Made by a program: the position numbers and the translations under genes
Source of the DNA: Actinophytocola xinjiangensis
GTDB taxonomy: Bacteria; Actinomycetota; Actinomycetes; Mycobacteriales; Pseudonocardiaceae
DNA: 64,000 nt
NCBI RefSeq assembly: GCF_001921215.1
Contig: NZ_MSIF01000005.1
Location: forward strand, 310,001 to 374,000
Direction of reading: 5' to 3'
Part shown: positions 51,796-60,521 of the stretch, piece by piece
How positions within the stretch are numbered: the first letter of the stretch is position 1
How the letters are laid out: each line of letters begins with the position of its first letter
Notes under the pieces: model-generated
Told to the model about the DNA's origin: nothing
Database searches by the model: none
Seen by the model: the letters and a program-made list of their open reading frames with translations, nothing else

Positions 51796-52703
51796 ACCGT
51801 CTCCTCCTGGGTGACGACGTTGCGGTAGAGCTCGGTCAACGACTGCCGCCGCCGGCTGAACTCGGTCACCGGCCCCGTGGCGAGCGCGGCGGCGAGCACG
51901 GCCTGATCGTCAACCCCGTCCCCCAGGGCAAGCACGGTCCGCACCCCGTCGTGACTGCGCACTGTGACCCCGTTCAGTCGGTCGGCCCACCCGACAGGGG
52001 CACCAGGAGCGTCAACCACGATCTCGGTGGTTCCCGACGCCCGAAGCTCGTCCACGGTCCCGTTGGCCACCATCTGCCCGCTACGGATGATCCCGACTCG
52101 GTGGCAGAGCCGCTCCACCAACTCCAGCTGATGACTGGAGAACACCACCGGAATCCCCTCAGAAGCCTTGTCCAGCAGGACTTTGCTCATCACCTCAACA
52201 GCGAGCGGATCCAACCCCGAGAAGGGTTCGTCGAGCACGAGAATGCTCGGATTGTGCACGAGGGCGGCCGCCAACTGCACCCGCTGCTGATTCCCCAGAC
52301 TCAGGTTCTGTACGTCATCGTCCCGGCGGCCGTCAACCCCCAACCGCTCAGTCCACTCCACCATCGATCGAGTGGCGTCGCCGTTCGACAACCCATGCAA
52401 CCGAGCCAGGTAGACGAGCTGCTCCCCCACCTTCATCTTCGGGTACAGCCCCCGCTCCTCCGGCATGTACCCGATCAGCCGCCGCGTCTCCAGCGTCACG
52501 GGCTGCCCATCAAACCGAACCTCCCCCGAGTCGGCGGCCAACACCCCCAACGCGATCCGCATGGTGGTCGTCTTCCCAGCCCCGTTGCTCCCCACGAACC
52601 CGAACAACTCCCCAGCCCGGACGTCGAAGCTCATCTCACGGAGCGCAACCACATCCCCAAACCGCTTCGAGACCGCATCGATCTCCAGCCGCCCATCACC
52701 CAT
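51792..52703 (-). CDS. ABC exporter ATP-binding protein, NatA-like
   Basis: In this 303-residue protein Walker A is GSNGAGKTTTMRIALG, the signature NLSLGNQQRVQLAAAL, and Walker B ILVLDEPFSGLDPLAVEV, then SSHQLELVERLC (H-loop). The C-terminal 80 residues (DELRASGTTEIVVDAPG) are the usual extension of the CcmA/NatA group. With the permease it forms a two-gene exporter whose substrate is not evident. Confidence 0.94.
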   Translation of the reverse strand: MGDGRLEIDAVSKRFGDVVALREMSFDVRAGELFGFVGSNGAGKTTTMRIALGVLAADSGEVRFDGQPVTLETRRLIGYMPEERGLYPKMKVGEQLVYLARLHGLSNGDATRSMVEWTERLGVDGRRDDDVQNLSLGNQQRVQLAAALVHNPSILVLDEPFSGLDPLAVEVMSKVLLDKASEGIPVVFSSHQLELVERLCHRVGIIRSGQMVANGTVDELRASGTTEIVVDAPGAPVGWADRLNGVTVRSHDGVRTVLALGDGVDDQAVLAAALATGPVTEFSRRRQSLTELYRNVVTQEETV

Positions 52704-52868
52704 ACCGGCCCTCCCCTGCTCACACCCTCAGCCCGACCCTATCGCGCCGTTCCCCCACCCCCGACCCCCCAACTCCGCCCCCACCCCCAGGTCACAACCC
52801 ATCACCGACAGTGATCTCAGCGACCGTGTACCCCACATCCACCCCCCACCCGCTACCCTGTCCGCGTA

Positions 52869-52941
52869 GCCCTCGTAGCTCAGGGGATAGAGCGTCCGCC
52901 TCCTAAGCGGCAGGTCGCAGGTTCGAATCCTGCCGGGGGCA
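52869..52941 (+). tRNA. tRNA-Arg (anticodon CCT), CCA not encoded
   Basis: The acceptor stem GCCCTCG pairs with CGGGGGC (one G-U). The D-arm GCTC/GAGC, anticodon loop CTCCTAA with CCT, and T-arm GCAGGTTCGAATCCTGC fold normally. After discriminator A at 52941 comes CTCG, so CCA is added later. It borders the defence-like island and could be its integration site, although I saw no repeat of its 3' end. Confidence 0.96.
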
Positions 52942-53078
52942 CTCGTTTCGCACAGCCACAACGACTCTTGGGAACTTCGCCCTGAAGTCTTGAGTCCATC
53001 TTTGGGGCCGAAGGTCCAGTTCGTCGAACGAACTGAGTCCTTCGCACGCTGTCAGGTCGTGTGTGATACGTAACTGGG

Positions 53079-53447
53079 GTGGTATTGAACGATCTTCAGC
53101 GCGAACTGCGTGAGTTCGCTGCCCAGCGAGGCTGGGAGCGATTCCACACCCCCAAGAACCTCGTCATGGCTCTGGCTGGTGAGGCCGGTGAACTGGTCGA
53201 ACTGTTCCAGTGGCTCACACCCGACGAGTCAGCCGACGTCATGACGCGACCGGAGCAGGCGGAACGTGTCCGCGACGAGGTCGCGGATGTTCTTGCGTAC
53301 CTGCTACAACTCGCAGACCGCCTCGACATTGATCTCGCCGCCGCGTTGCGGGACAAGGTGCGGCGGAATGAGCGCCGCTATCCGGTGGAACTAGCCAAGG
53401 GGCGAGCCGACAAGTACGACCAGCTCCGCAGCGGCGACGAGGTCTAG
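53079..53447 (+). CDS. MazG-like nucleotide pyrophosphohydrolase
   Basis: In this 122-residue protein LRELREFAAQRGWERFHTPKNLVMALAGEAGELVELFQW and EQAERVRDEVADVLAYLLQLADRLDIDL carry the MazG/RS21-C6 metal motif (ExxE ... ExxD: EAGE and DEVAD). It ends KVRRNERRYPVE and KYDQLR, typical of dCTPase-like members. It hydrolyses (d)NTPs to monophosphates. GTG 53079 is taken; GTG/TTG within 9 bases are alternatives. It faces the first nuclease-helicase after 118 bases, and dNTP control genes are often met in antiphage loci. Confidence 0.9.
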   Translation: MVLNDLQRELREFAAQRGWERFHTPKNLVMALAGEAGELVELFQWLTPDESADVMTRPEQAERVRDEVADVLAYLLQLADRLDIDLAAALRDKVRRNERRYPVELAKGRADKYDQLRSGDEV

Positions 53448-53526
53448 CGCCACACCCGTCGGATCGAAGGCCACCAAGCAGGACAAAACCCACACGCCCA
53501 CCAAGAGTCGCAGGTCGCCATCGGCC

Positions 53527-53548
53527 TATTATCACCCTTTCAGGTGAT
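53527..53548 (+). promoter_or_regulatory. promoter/operator candidate of nuclease-helicase 1
   Basis: TATTAT (53527-53532) is a near-ideal -10. Overlapping it, ATCACC (53531-53536) and GGTGAT (53543-53548) form a perfect six-base dyad. ATG 53566 follows, with GGGGG at 53556-53560 as ribosome site. No clear -35 is seen. Confidence 0.4.
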
Positions 53549-53565
53549 CACTCCTGGGGGATGCG

Positions 53566-55422
53566 ATGATCTTGCTACGGAGGACGGCCCACGGGGTCCT
53601 CGAGATGAACCGCTCAGGTTCTCTCACCCAACACCTCGCCACCCAGTTCCGGTTCACGTACGGTCGCCAGCCCGGTGACAGCGAGCAGCGTTCGTGGGCA
53701 GCGAGTCTGCCAGCCCTCGCGCAGGATCTGGTCGACGCCGACCTGGGTGAGGTCGAGATGCTCGTCGAGTACCAGCTTCCACTGACGAGTCTGCGTGCCG
53801 ACGTGGTACTGGCCGGCCGGCATCCGGTCAGCCAAGCGGTCTCCTACGTCGTCGTAGAGCTCAAGCAGTGGTCCGGTGCCAGCGTCATCGACGGCGACCC
53901 TCAACTTTGCGAACCCGCAGGGCCACCCGGTCGGGTGACGCTGAATCCGATCGCGCAGGTTCGGCGCTACAGCGAGTTCCTGGTCGATTTTGTTCGCAGC
54001 CTGCAAGACATCTCCGATGCCGTTGCCGGCGTGGCCTACCTGCACAACGCTGATGAGGCGCGGGTCAGCTCTCTCCACGAGTTGCCGGCCGACCTCCACG
54101 GGCAGCTGTTCACCGCATCCACCAGGGGCGCTCTGCTCAGCTTCCTGCGCAGCAGGATCGCGCCGTATCCACCCGCTGCCGACCAACTGCTCTCCAGCAG
54201 GCTCGGTCCGAGCAAGCAGCTTATGGCCCTCGCCGCCGAGGAGATCAAGAACCGCGAGTCGTTCGTTCTCCTCGACGACCAGCAGGTGGCGTACCGGCTC
54301 GTCCTCAACGCCGTACGTCGATCCGCACGGGCCGATCACAAGGAAGTCATCGTCATCGTCGGCGGGCCCGGCTCGGGCAAGAGTGTCATCGCGCTCAGCG
54401 TTCTCGGTGAGCTGTACCGCAACGGCTTCAAGGCACTCCATGCCACCGGCTCCAAGTCGTTCACGACAACCCTACGCAAGGTCGCGGGCAAGGGAACCAC
54501 CCGCGTTCAGAAGCTGTTCCAGTACTTCAACAGCTTCATGAACGTCGGCCGCAACGACCTCGACGCCCTCGTCTGCGACGAGGCACACCGGATCCGGGAG
54601 ACTTCGAACAACCGCTACACGCCGGCCGCCAAGCGCAGTACCAAGCCGCAGGTCGAGGAGCTGATCGACGCCTCCCGCGTACCGGTGTTCCTGCTCGACG
54701 AGCACCAGGTCGTGCGGCCAGGTGAGCTGGGCACGGTCGCCCAGATCGAAGCCATGGCCACGGCCAAGAACCTGAGTGTGCGGCACGTGAATCTCGATGG
54801 ACAGTTCCGTTGCGGCGGCAGCCGCAAGTACGAGGAGTGGGTACTGCGCCTCCTCGGACTCGACGGCGAGGCCGAGCCGGTCGCATGGGAGACCGACGGC
54901 CGCTTCGAACTCCGGGTGGTCGACTCACCGACCGAGCTCGAGGCCTTCCTGCGATCGAAGGCAGACCAGGACTACAAGGCGCGGATGACCGCCGGATTCT
55001 GCTGGCCCTGGAGCGACCCGGATCCCCAACGCGGCTTACTCGACGACGTCGTCATCGGCGACTGGCGCCGCCCGTGGAACGTCAAGGGCGACCGTGGAGT
55101 CAACGGCGCACCCCCGTCCCAGCTCTGGGCCACCGACCCAGCGGGCTTCGACCAGATCGGCTGCATCTACACCGCCCAGGGCTTCGAGTACGACTGGAAC
55201 GGTGTCATCTTCGGCCCTGACTTGGTCTGGCGAGGCAACGGATGGGTCGCCGACCGCACGACCAGCGAGGACTCCGTCGTCGCCCGCGCCGAACAGTCCG
55301 ACTACGACCGGTTGATCCGCAACACCTACAAGGTGCTACTCACCCGCGGCATGGTCGGCACAGCCCTGTACTCGACCGACCCCGAAACACGGGAGAAGTT
55401 ACGGGAGCTCGTCGGGAACTGA
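53566..55422 (+). CDS. PD-(D/E)xK nuclease - DUF2075 helicase fusion 1
   Basis: 618 residues. The N-terminal domain (to about 225) has a restriction-nuclease core: VEYQLPLTSLRADVVLAG with Asp79, then SYVVVELKQW with Glu98-x-Lys100. The SF1-like DUF2075 (Schlafen-type) helicase follows: Walker A GGPGSGKS (266-273), LHATGSKSFTTTLRK, DALVCDEAHRIRE (DEAH 338-341), VFLLDEHQVVRPGE, LDGQFRCGGS, IGCIYTAQGFEYDWNGVIFGPDLV and NTYKVLLTRGM. All helicase motifs are intact. Fusions of this type are associated with antiphage defence. A paralogue lies tail to tail 100 bases away. ATG 53566 is used; ATG 53605 is an alternative. Confidence 0.88.
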   Translation: MILLRRTAHGVLEMNRSGSLTQHLATQFRFTYGRQPGDSEQRSWAASLPALAQDLVDADLGEVEMLVEYQLPLTSLRADVVLAGRHPVSQAVSYVVVELKQWSGASVIDGDPQLCEPAGPPGRVTLNPIAQVRRYSEFLVDFVRSLQDISDAVAGVAYLHNADEARVSSLHELPADLHGQLFTASTRGALLSFLRSRIAPYPPAADQLLSSRLGPSKQLMALAAEEIKNRESFVLLDDQQVAYRLVLNAVRRSARADHKEVIVIVGGPGSGKSVIALSVLGELYRNGFKALHATGSKSFTTTLRKVAGKGTTRVQKLFQYFNSFMNVGRNDLDALVCDEAHRIRETSNNRYTPAAKRSTKPQVEELIDASRVPVFLLDEHQVVRPGELGTVAQIEAMATAKNLSVRHVNLDGQFRCGGSRKYEEWVLRLLGLDGEAEPVAWETDGRFELRVVDSPTELEAFLRSKADQDYKARMTAGFCWPWSDPDPQRGLLDDVVIGDWRRPWNVKGDRGVNGAPPSQLWATDPAGFDQIGCIYTAQGFEYDWNGVIFGPDLVWRGNGWVADRTTSEDSVVARAEQSDYDRLIRNTYKVLLTRGMVGTALYSTDPETREKLRELVGN

Positions 55423-55522
55423 CGTGCACGGCCAACGAATTCTTCGCAATGCTGTTCTGAGTCACTGTTCTGGCGTTCCACGCCGACGAATGACTAGCAC
55501 ACGGAAGCGACATCAGCCCAGA

Positions 55523-57394
55523 TCAACGACAGTACTTTCGAAGGAAATCATTGGTTTTCGGATCTTCCGAGTACAGGCACACACCTTGCATTCCTCGTGT
55601 CATGAGAACCTTATAGGTGTTGCGAACAAGTTCATCGAATGACGCAACACTGGCCCTCTTCACCGACCGGTCAAATGACTCATTCGGCTGCGGACACCAT
55701 CTTCCATCGCGGATCACGAGATCCTTTCCGAAAATGACGCCCGCCCAGTCGTACTCAAAGCCTTGCGCGGTATAGATGCATCCGATCTGACCCGAGCCAT
55801 GAGAGTCCGACGCCCAGTAGGAAGCCGACGGAAATCCCGGCTCCTCCATACCTTGTCTGACGTTCCAAGGACGGCTCCATTCGCCAATTTTCACATCGTC
55901 GACGAGCCTGTACCCACTGTCATCCCTGATCGGATCATGCCAGTCCCAGCAAAAACCGGCAGCAATTCGCGACACACCGCCGAAGTTGGCCCGCTGCCGC
56001 TCCAGCCAGGCTTCAAGCGCGGCCGGCGTGTCGACCAAGTCGACCACATACTCGTCATCCGTACCTCTGACCAAATCAGACCAAGGGACTGGTTCACGGT
56101 CAACAATACCCAGCAGGCGCCGGACCCACTCATCATAGTGCGCGGAACCGCCGCAGCGGAACTGGCCGTCCAGGTCAATCTCCTGAACTCGGTGTCCCTT
56201 CATGCTCGCTACCTCGGCGATTCGCGCCGCAGAATGACTTTCGCCAGGCCGGACTTTCTGATTGTCATCAAGCAGAAATACTGGCACCTTGGCTACATCG
56301 ATCAACGTCGCAACCTGCGGCGGATACTTCCACAGCCAACGCTCGGGCATGTTGTTGTCACGAATACGATGAGCCTCGTCGCAGATCAACACGTCGAGGG
56401 AATTATGGGGAGCCTGGTCGAAGTTGTTGAAATATTTGAAAATCGATTCCGGACGCTCAAGTCCGGCAGCTACATCGCGACGTAACGTCTCAGTGAATGC
56501 TCTGGATCCCGTGGCATGAAGCACCTTTCCCTGCCGTTCCGCAAGCGTGCTCAAGAGCGCGATCGCGATCGCGCTCTTGCCCGATCCCGGGCCACCCCGG
56601 ACCACGACCACCGTCTTCTGTGTGCTTTCCTCTGCGCGGTCTGCCTGCTCGACTGCACGTAACACCAAGTCGTAGGCAACCTTCTGCGCATCAAGGAGCA
56701 GGTAACCCTGCCTACCCTCGAATGTTCCGGCAGCGGTCTTGAGTAATGTTCGCGCAGGCGCCCTACGCATCTTGATCAGGTCCTGAACGGCTTTCACCGC
56801 TCCGTCCGCCGCGCTCGGCGCCGTATCCAGCAACGAAGCCAGATCAGCCACGAAATCGCCGGTCTGATCTGCCGCGTACAGCTGACCAAAATCATCCGGA
56901 TCACGGTCGATCGATTGCGACAAGTTATGCAGGTACGCCATCCCCCGCACAGCACGAGGCACCCGGGCCAACGACGGGGTAAAATCGAGCAGATAGCGAC
57001 AGTATCTGCGCACTTGTTCGGCAGGGTGCAGGTCGGGCTGCCTGGGTGGCTTGGCGGACATCACCAAGCCAGGACCGACCTCCCTCATGTAAGACCACTG
57101 TTTCAGTTCGACGAGTACGTAGGATGCCTGCCCGGTCTCCGGGTGAACTCCGCAGAGCACCACGTCGACTCTGCGAGGGCTGTACGGAAGCTGGTATTCA
57201 AGGAGCACCTGAACGTGTCCGAGTCCCGCGTCGCATAACAGATCGAGCAGCAGCGGAACACTGTTCCGCCACGCACCTGGCTCACCCTTGTCCGCTCCTG
57301 AGTATTCGACGCCAGTCTGACGCGCCAACGTCCGCACCAAGTCTTCACGATCTGCGCGCAACAGGTTCCGCGCGGTGTCCGGTATCGACGGCAC
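55523..57394 (-). CDS. PD-(D/E)xK nuclease - DUF2075 helicase fusion 2
   Basis: 623 residues, the same architecture as the gene at 53566: LLEYQLPYSPRRVDVVLCG (Asp77), SYVLVELKQW (Glu96-x-Lys98), Walker A GGPGSGKS (267-274), LHATGSRAFTETLRRD, LDVLICDEAHRIRD (DEAH 339-342), VFLLDDNQKVRPGE, LDGQFRCGGSAHYDEWVRRLLG, GCIYTAQGFEYDWAGVIFGKDLV and NTYKVLMTRGM. The N-terminal 45 residues and the nuclease differ most between the two. Base composition is far lower than in the rest of the window (30 G+C of 60 at 56221-56280) while copy 1 is nearer average, so the two did not arise by recent duplication here. GTG 57394 is the start. Confidence 0.88.
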   Translation of the reverse strand: MPSIPDTARNLLRADREDLVRTLARQTGVEYSGADKGEPGAWRNSVPLLLDLLCDAGLGHVQVLLEYQLPYSPRRVDVVLCGVHPETGQASYVLVELKQWSYMREVGPGLVMSAKPPRQPDLHPAEQVRRYCRYLLDFTPSLARVPRAVRGMAYLHNLSQSIDRDPDDFGQLYAADQTGDFVADLASLLDTAPSAADGAVKAVQDLIKMRRAPARTLLKTAAGTFEGRQGYLLLDAQKVAYDLVLRAVEQADRAEESTQKTVVVVRGGPGSGKSAIAIALLSTLAERQGKVLHATGSRAFTETLRRDVAAGLERPESIFKYFNNFDQAPHNSLDVLICDEAHRIRDNNMPERWLWKYPPQVATLIDVAKVPVFLLDDNQKVRPGESHSAARIAEVASMKGHRVQEIDLDGQFRCGGSAHYDEWVRRLLGIVDREPVPWSDLVRGTDDEYVVDLVDTPAALEAWLERQRANFGGVSRIAAGFCWDWHDPIRDDSGYRLVDDVKIGEWSRPWNVRQGMEEPGFPSASYWASDSHGSGQIGCIYTAQGFEYDWAGVIFGKDLVIRDGRWCPQPNESFDRSVKRASVASFDELVRNTYKVLMTRGMQGVCLYSEDPKTNDFLRKYCR

Positions 57395-57420
57395 GCTACC
57401 CCCAGATCACTCCCTCGAGT

Positions 57421-57436
57421 TAACCTAGATAGGTTA
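57421..57436 (-). promoter_or_regulatory. dyad upstream of nuclease-helicase 2
   Basis: TAACCT (57421-57426) and AGGTTA (57431-57436) form a perfect dyad around AGAT, 27 bases before GTG 57394. Its A+T-rich centre could also serve as the -10 region. It is a candidate operator of the gene. Confidence 0.4.
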
Positions 57437-58097
57437 CAACCGTCACACTCCGCTATCGCCACGAAGCCTGGCTGGGATTCGCGCCGTGCCTAACAGCTTG
57501 GATTGACCAACGTCACGGCGACGTCAACGAGACGCCGTCGGCCGCCTCGAAACACGTCGAGGAGAGGCCACCGATCCAGTCGCGCACGACGCACTCCTAC
57601 CCCAAGTCGACATCCGGATGCCAGCAGTGTCAGTGTCGAGGCGCAAACCGCGCAGACGTCCAACCGCACTCCGTGACCGGCACAGCCAACGAGCGGTCGG
57701 CCCTGACACCGCCACCTGGACTGGACGACGTCCCGAACGGCCTCGACGACTTGTCGTCGAGGCGACCACGCGTACCTCCGTCAGGGTGCACGAGACGGCG
57801 GTCTGCTGCGGCGCACATGTCCTCGTATCGCCGATCGTCGGGTCACACGCGGACCGTTGCACCGCCACTGACTGGCCTTCCCGACACCGACCTGAATACC
57901 TGGTTCGATCTCGACCTACATCAACTGCTCGACGGTCTCCTGAACCGCCCAGGTTCGTCCTGACGAACGTGGTCGCCGGGCGCTTGTCAGATCGAGCGGC
58001 GGAACATGAAAACCTCCGCGAGGACCTTGCTCACGGAGCGCGGGTCCGCGAGTAGGCCTGCGAGTTGAGCTCTGAATTGATCGGCAAGGTGATCCGT
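57437..58097. other. gene-free stretch inside the defence-like island
   Basis: About 660 bases between qatC and nuclease-helicase 2 hold no convincing gene. Short open frames on both strands have poor codon use, no ribosome sites and Arg/Ser/Pro-rich random composition. It might be the remains of a lost gene, possibly one that linked the two modules, or hold a non-coding RNA; I see no decisive structure. Confidence 0.4.
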
Positions 58098-59384
58098 TCA
58101 CTCGACTGTCTCTACGGCTGGCGCCCAAAACCGTCGTAGCGGATGCTTCGCGGGAACGAGTGATTCGATCATTGTCCCGAGTTCCTGGCGGCCTCGGCGG
58201 ATGATGGGCAGAACCGCCGGGGCGGGCACGTCGGTGGGGAACGGACTGTCCGCGATGAGGTCACGGGCCGCAAAGGGCGTCGACAGCCAACGCATGAGAG
58301 CACGCAAGTCTCCGGAGTTGGTCGCGTCGACGGTCAGCTCGGCCAAGTCGAAGGAGTACTCGGTCGGGTCGTCGCCGGTGGCATGGTGTAATCCCGAGCG
58401 GCGCAGCAGGCATGGATAGCAGTAACCGCAGTTGAAGTAGCCACTGAACCGTTTTCCTCGAGGGTTTCCGCAGCTGATCGTTGTGCCCAGAATCCGGCGA
58501 TCCAGGCCCGACTCGATGGCCAGCGCACACACCTCTCCCTTGGTGAGGTGCAGTAGCGGATTGACGACGCGCACGTCGCCGCCGATGTCGTCGATGATCT
58601 GGTTGACCAGAGACAGCGTCCACGGGTGGACGGACCGGGTGGACAGTGCGCTCGGACGTGCGGAGGTGAGGGGTGGGTTCACCGCGAGCTGCCCGTTCTC
58701 CGGCACGGCCACCCGGTCAAGCCTGTTGGCCGCGGCCACACACACCCCGCTCGCCAGATAGAGCAGGCCACGGGACCGGCTGCTGGACTCGAGCGGACCG
58801 CGGGAGACGGTTTGGCCGACCTGTTTGAGGGCCTTCCCTTGCCCCATGGACTCGGCGATCTGCCGCTGGGTCTCCTGCAGCACGTCGTCGAACGCGACGA
58901 ACAGCAGGCGGTCGTCGCGTGTCCTGGCGAGGTGGGCTGCGTGCGCGCTCGAGTCGAGTCCGCCGGAGAACAAGGTGACCGCGCCGGCGGTGCCGAAGTG
59001 CAGACGGGGCCGCTGTGGTACGGCTCCCCCCAGGACTGTGATCGTCCACTGGTCGCCGGTCAGGCCGTTGAGCAGGGCCGCTACCCGGCCGAGAACAGGG
59101 GCAGCCCAGCGTTCTGGCGCCACCAGATGGACGGTGAGGTCCATTTGGCGGGTCCAACCGTCCTGAGTGTGGGCCCGGAGGTACCGCTTGTCGACCACAT
59201 ACACGGCGCGGGCGATACGCAGCAGGTCGAAGGCCCAGTCCGGCGCGGCGCCGGCAAGGTCCATCAGCTTGTCCAGCCTGTCATGGCGGTCACGGAAGTC
59301 GTCCTCGGACAACGGTTCCCAATCGCCACCTCGCTGGTGCTGGTGCGGGTCGGCGAACTCGAACCTGCGTGCTCCGGCCGTCAT
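58098..59384 (-). CDS. qatC: QueC-like 7-cyano-7-deazaguanine synthase homologue, QatC type
   Basis: 428 residues, about twice the length of housekeeping QueC because of an N-terminal domain of about 130 residues. The PP-loop ATPase motif is LFSGGLDSSAHAAHL (SGGLDSS at 140-146). A zinc site follows with Cys305 (ISCGNPRGKRF) and CGYCYPCLLRR (Cys319, 322, 325). NPLLHLTKGEVCALAIESGLD is a QueC block. Other queuosine genes (queD, queE, tgt) are absent here. Size, context and the overlapping QatB-like gene (ATGA at 59381) mark it as the QatC of Qat-type antiphage loci. Confidence 0.85.
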   Translation of the reverse strand: MTAGARRFEFADPHQHQRGGDWEPLSEDDFRDRHDRLDKLMDLAGAAPDWAFDLLRIARAVYVVDKRYLRAHTQDGWTRQMDLTVHLVAPERWAAPVLGRVAALLNGLTGDQWTITVLGGAVPQRPRLHFGTAGAVTLFSGGLDSSAHAAHLARTRDDRLLFVAFDDVLQETQRQIAESMGQGKALKQVGQTVSRGPLESSSRSRGLLYLASGVCVAAANRLDRVAVPENGQLAVNPPLTSARPSALSTRSVHPWTLSLVNQIIDDIGGDVRVVNPLLHLTKGEVCALAIESGLDRRILGTTISCGNPRGKRFSGYFNCGYCYPCLLRRSGLHHATGDDPTEYSFDLAELTVDATNSGDLRALMRWLSTPFAARDLIADSPFPTDVPAPAVLPIIRRGRQELGTMIESLVPAKHPLRRFWAPAVETVE

Positions 59385-60172
59385 GTTTCTGTCCCGCTCG
59401 TGAGCCCGAGCGCCCGGTCGACGTTGTCGCCCACGAGGTCCGCGGCAAGGTCTGCCACCGAGCGGTCACTGTCGTCCTTGCCCTGTTCACAGGGGTTCGG
59501 GATCCAGGAGGCGACCTGCTCGCCGACCCAGGCCGGGATCTGGCCACCCGGGTCGATGAGCACCAGGCCCGGCAACGCCAGCTTGACCTGTTCGGCCACC
59601 GCGGCCTTGGCGAACTCTGTCACGATGTCGGCGAAGAAGAGCCTGTACACGCTGCAGAACAGGTCCATGGCCAGACTGGACGAGCGCGTCTGGCCCGCCA
59701 CTGCTCGTCGCACGCGAGGATCGTTCAGAAGTTCCTCCGCGCACCGGGTGGCGCTACGACGAACGAAAGCGTCGATGATGCCCGTGCGCTCGCCAGCCAC
59801 CGCTGTCACGAACTCCGACATGAACCACTCGGTGTCGGAACCTGTCCACTCCGCGGGCGGGGGACCGAACGCCGCCAGGTCGTGGCGTAGCTCGTTCATG
59901 GCCCGGACCAGCCGGCTCGCGCCGGCGCGCATCGTGTCGCGGAGACCGAAGGCCTCCGGGTCCGCCCTCAGTTCCTCCTCGAGGGCGTCGAAGAACCGTT
60001 GCCCCCGTGTTCTGACGCCCCGTTGGGAGATCGGGCCGTCGCCCTGTCGAGGATTCGGGATCTCCTCCGGGGTCCTCGCCATCCCGGCAGTACCGCCGAG
60101 CTGCCCGATGCTACGCCGGAACGTCGTCCAGCCGGCGCCGCGTGGTCCGCGCCACCTGATGGAGGTGCCCAT
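59381..60172 (-). CDS. qatB: QatB-like protein with processed-glycine N-terminus
   Basis: In this 263-residue protein ATG 60172 (GGGGG 5-9 bases upstream) gives MGTSIRWRGPRGAGWTTFRR. QatB proteins typically open MGTS-x-x-(Y/W)-x-GP. Removal of Met would expose Gly. The rest is helical: TRGQRFFDALEEELRADPEAFGLRDTMRAGASRLVRAM, then FMSEFVTAVAGERTGIIDAFVRRSATRCAEELLND, with LVLIDPGGQIPAWVGEQVASWIPNP near the end. There is no enzymatic motif. The gene overlaps qatC. Identification rests on the N-terminus and pairing, as this family diverges fast. Confidence 0.75.
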   Translation of the reverse strand: MGTSIRWRGPRGAGWTTFRRSIGQLGGTAGMARTPEEIPNPRQGDGPISQRGVRTRGQRFFDALEEELRADPEAFGLRDTMRAGASRLVRAMNELRHDLAAFGPPPAEWTGSDTEWFMSEFVTAVAGERTGIIDAFVRRSATRCAEELLNDPRVRRAVAGQTRSSSLAMDLFCSVYRLFFADIVTEFAKAAVAEQVKLALPGLVLIDPGGQIPAWVGEQVASWIPNPCEQGKDDSDRSVADLAADLVGDNVDRALGLTSGTET

Positions 60173-60299
60173 GTCGCCCCCTTCCGCAGCGCTTTCCACA
60201 CTACGAACCAAACGTCACCGGGCAATAGCGCTCCGTAGGAACAACACGAAAGGCGCAACCCTCGAGCGCGTGCTCGCCAGCAGCCTGTAGTGACGGCGC

Positions 60300-60491
60300 T
60301 CAGCCGAGATCGAACCGGCCGCGCCTGACCTCCTGGAGGAGGACCCGCAGATCGCCGGTCGTGAGCGCCGGTCCGGTCGGGTTCTTGCTGTCCCGCATCG
60401 CCCCGCTATGGGCCAGCTCCACACACTCGCCGCCCTGACCGCTGGAGTAGCTGGATTTGCGCCACCGCATCGTGGTCGGGTCCGGGATCAT
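60300..60491 (-). CDS. DUF397 protein
   Basis: In this 63-residue protein MRWRKSSYSSGQGGECVELA is the standard DUF397 start, and MRDSKNPTGPALTTGDLRVLLQEVRRGRFDL its second half. DUF397 proteins accompany DUF5753 regulators of the WhiJ/Scr1 type and counteract them. Here the regulator upstream survives only as a fragment (60522-60692). A 24-base palindrome covers the start codon. Confidence 0.92.
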   Translation of the reverse strand: MIPDPTTMRWRKSSYSSGQGGECVELAHSGAMRDSKNPTGPALTTGDLRVLLQEVRRGRFDLG

Positions 60492-60502
60492 GATCCCGGA
60501 CC
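60479..60502. promoter_or_regulatory. 24-base perfect palindrome over the DUF397 start codon
   Basis: GGTCCGGGATCA (60479-60490) and TGATCCCGGACC (60491-60502) are exact reverse complements with no spacer. The DUF397 ATG (60491-60489) sits at the centre. It could be an operator blocking initiation or, in RNA, a stem hiding the start codon. Confidence 0.55.
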
Positions 60503-60521
60503 ACCTTTCCTGTCGCAGGGT

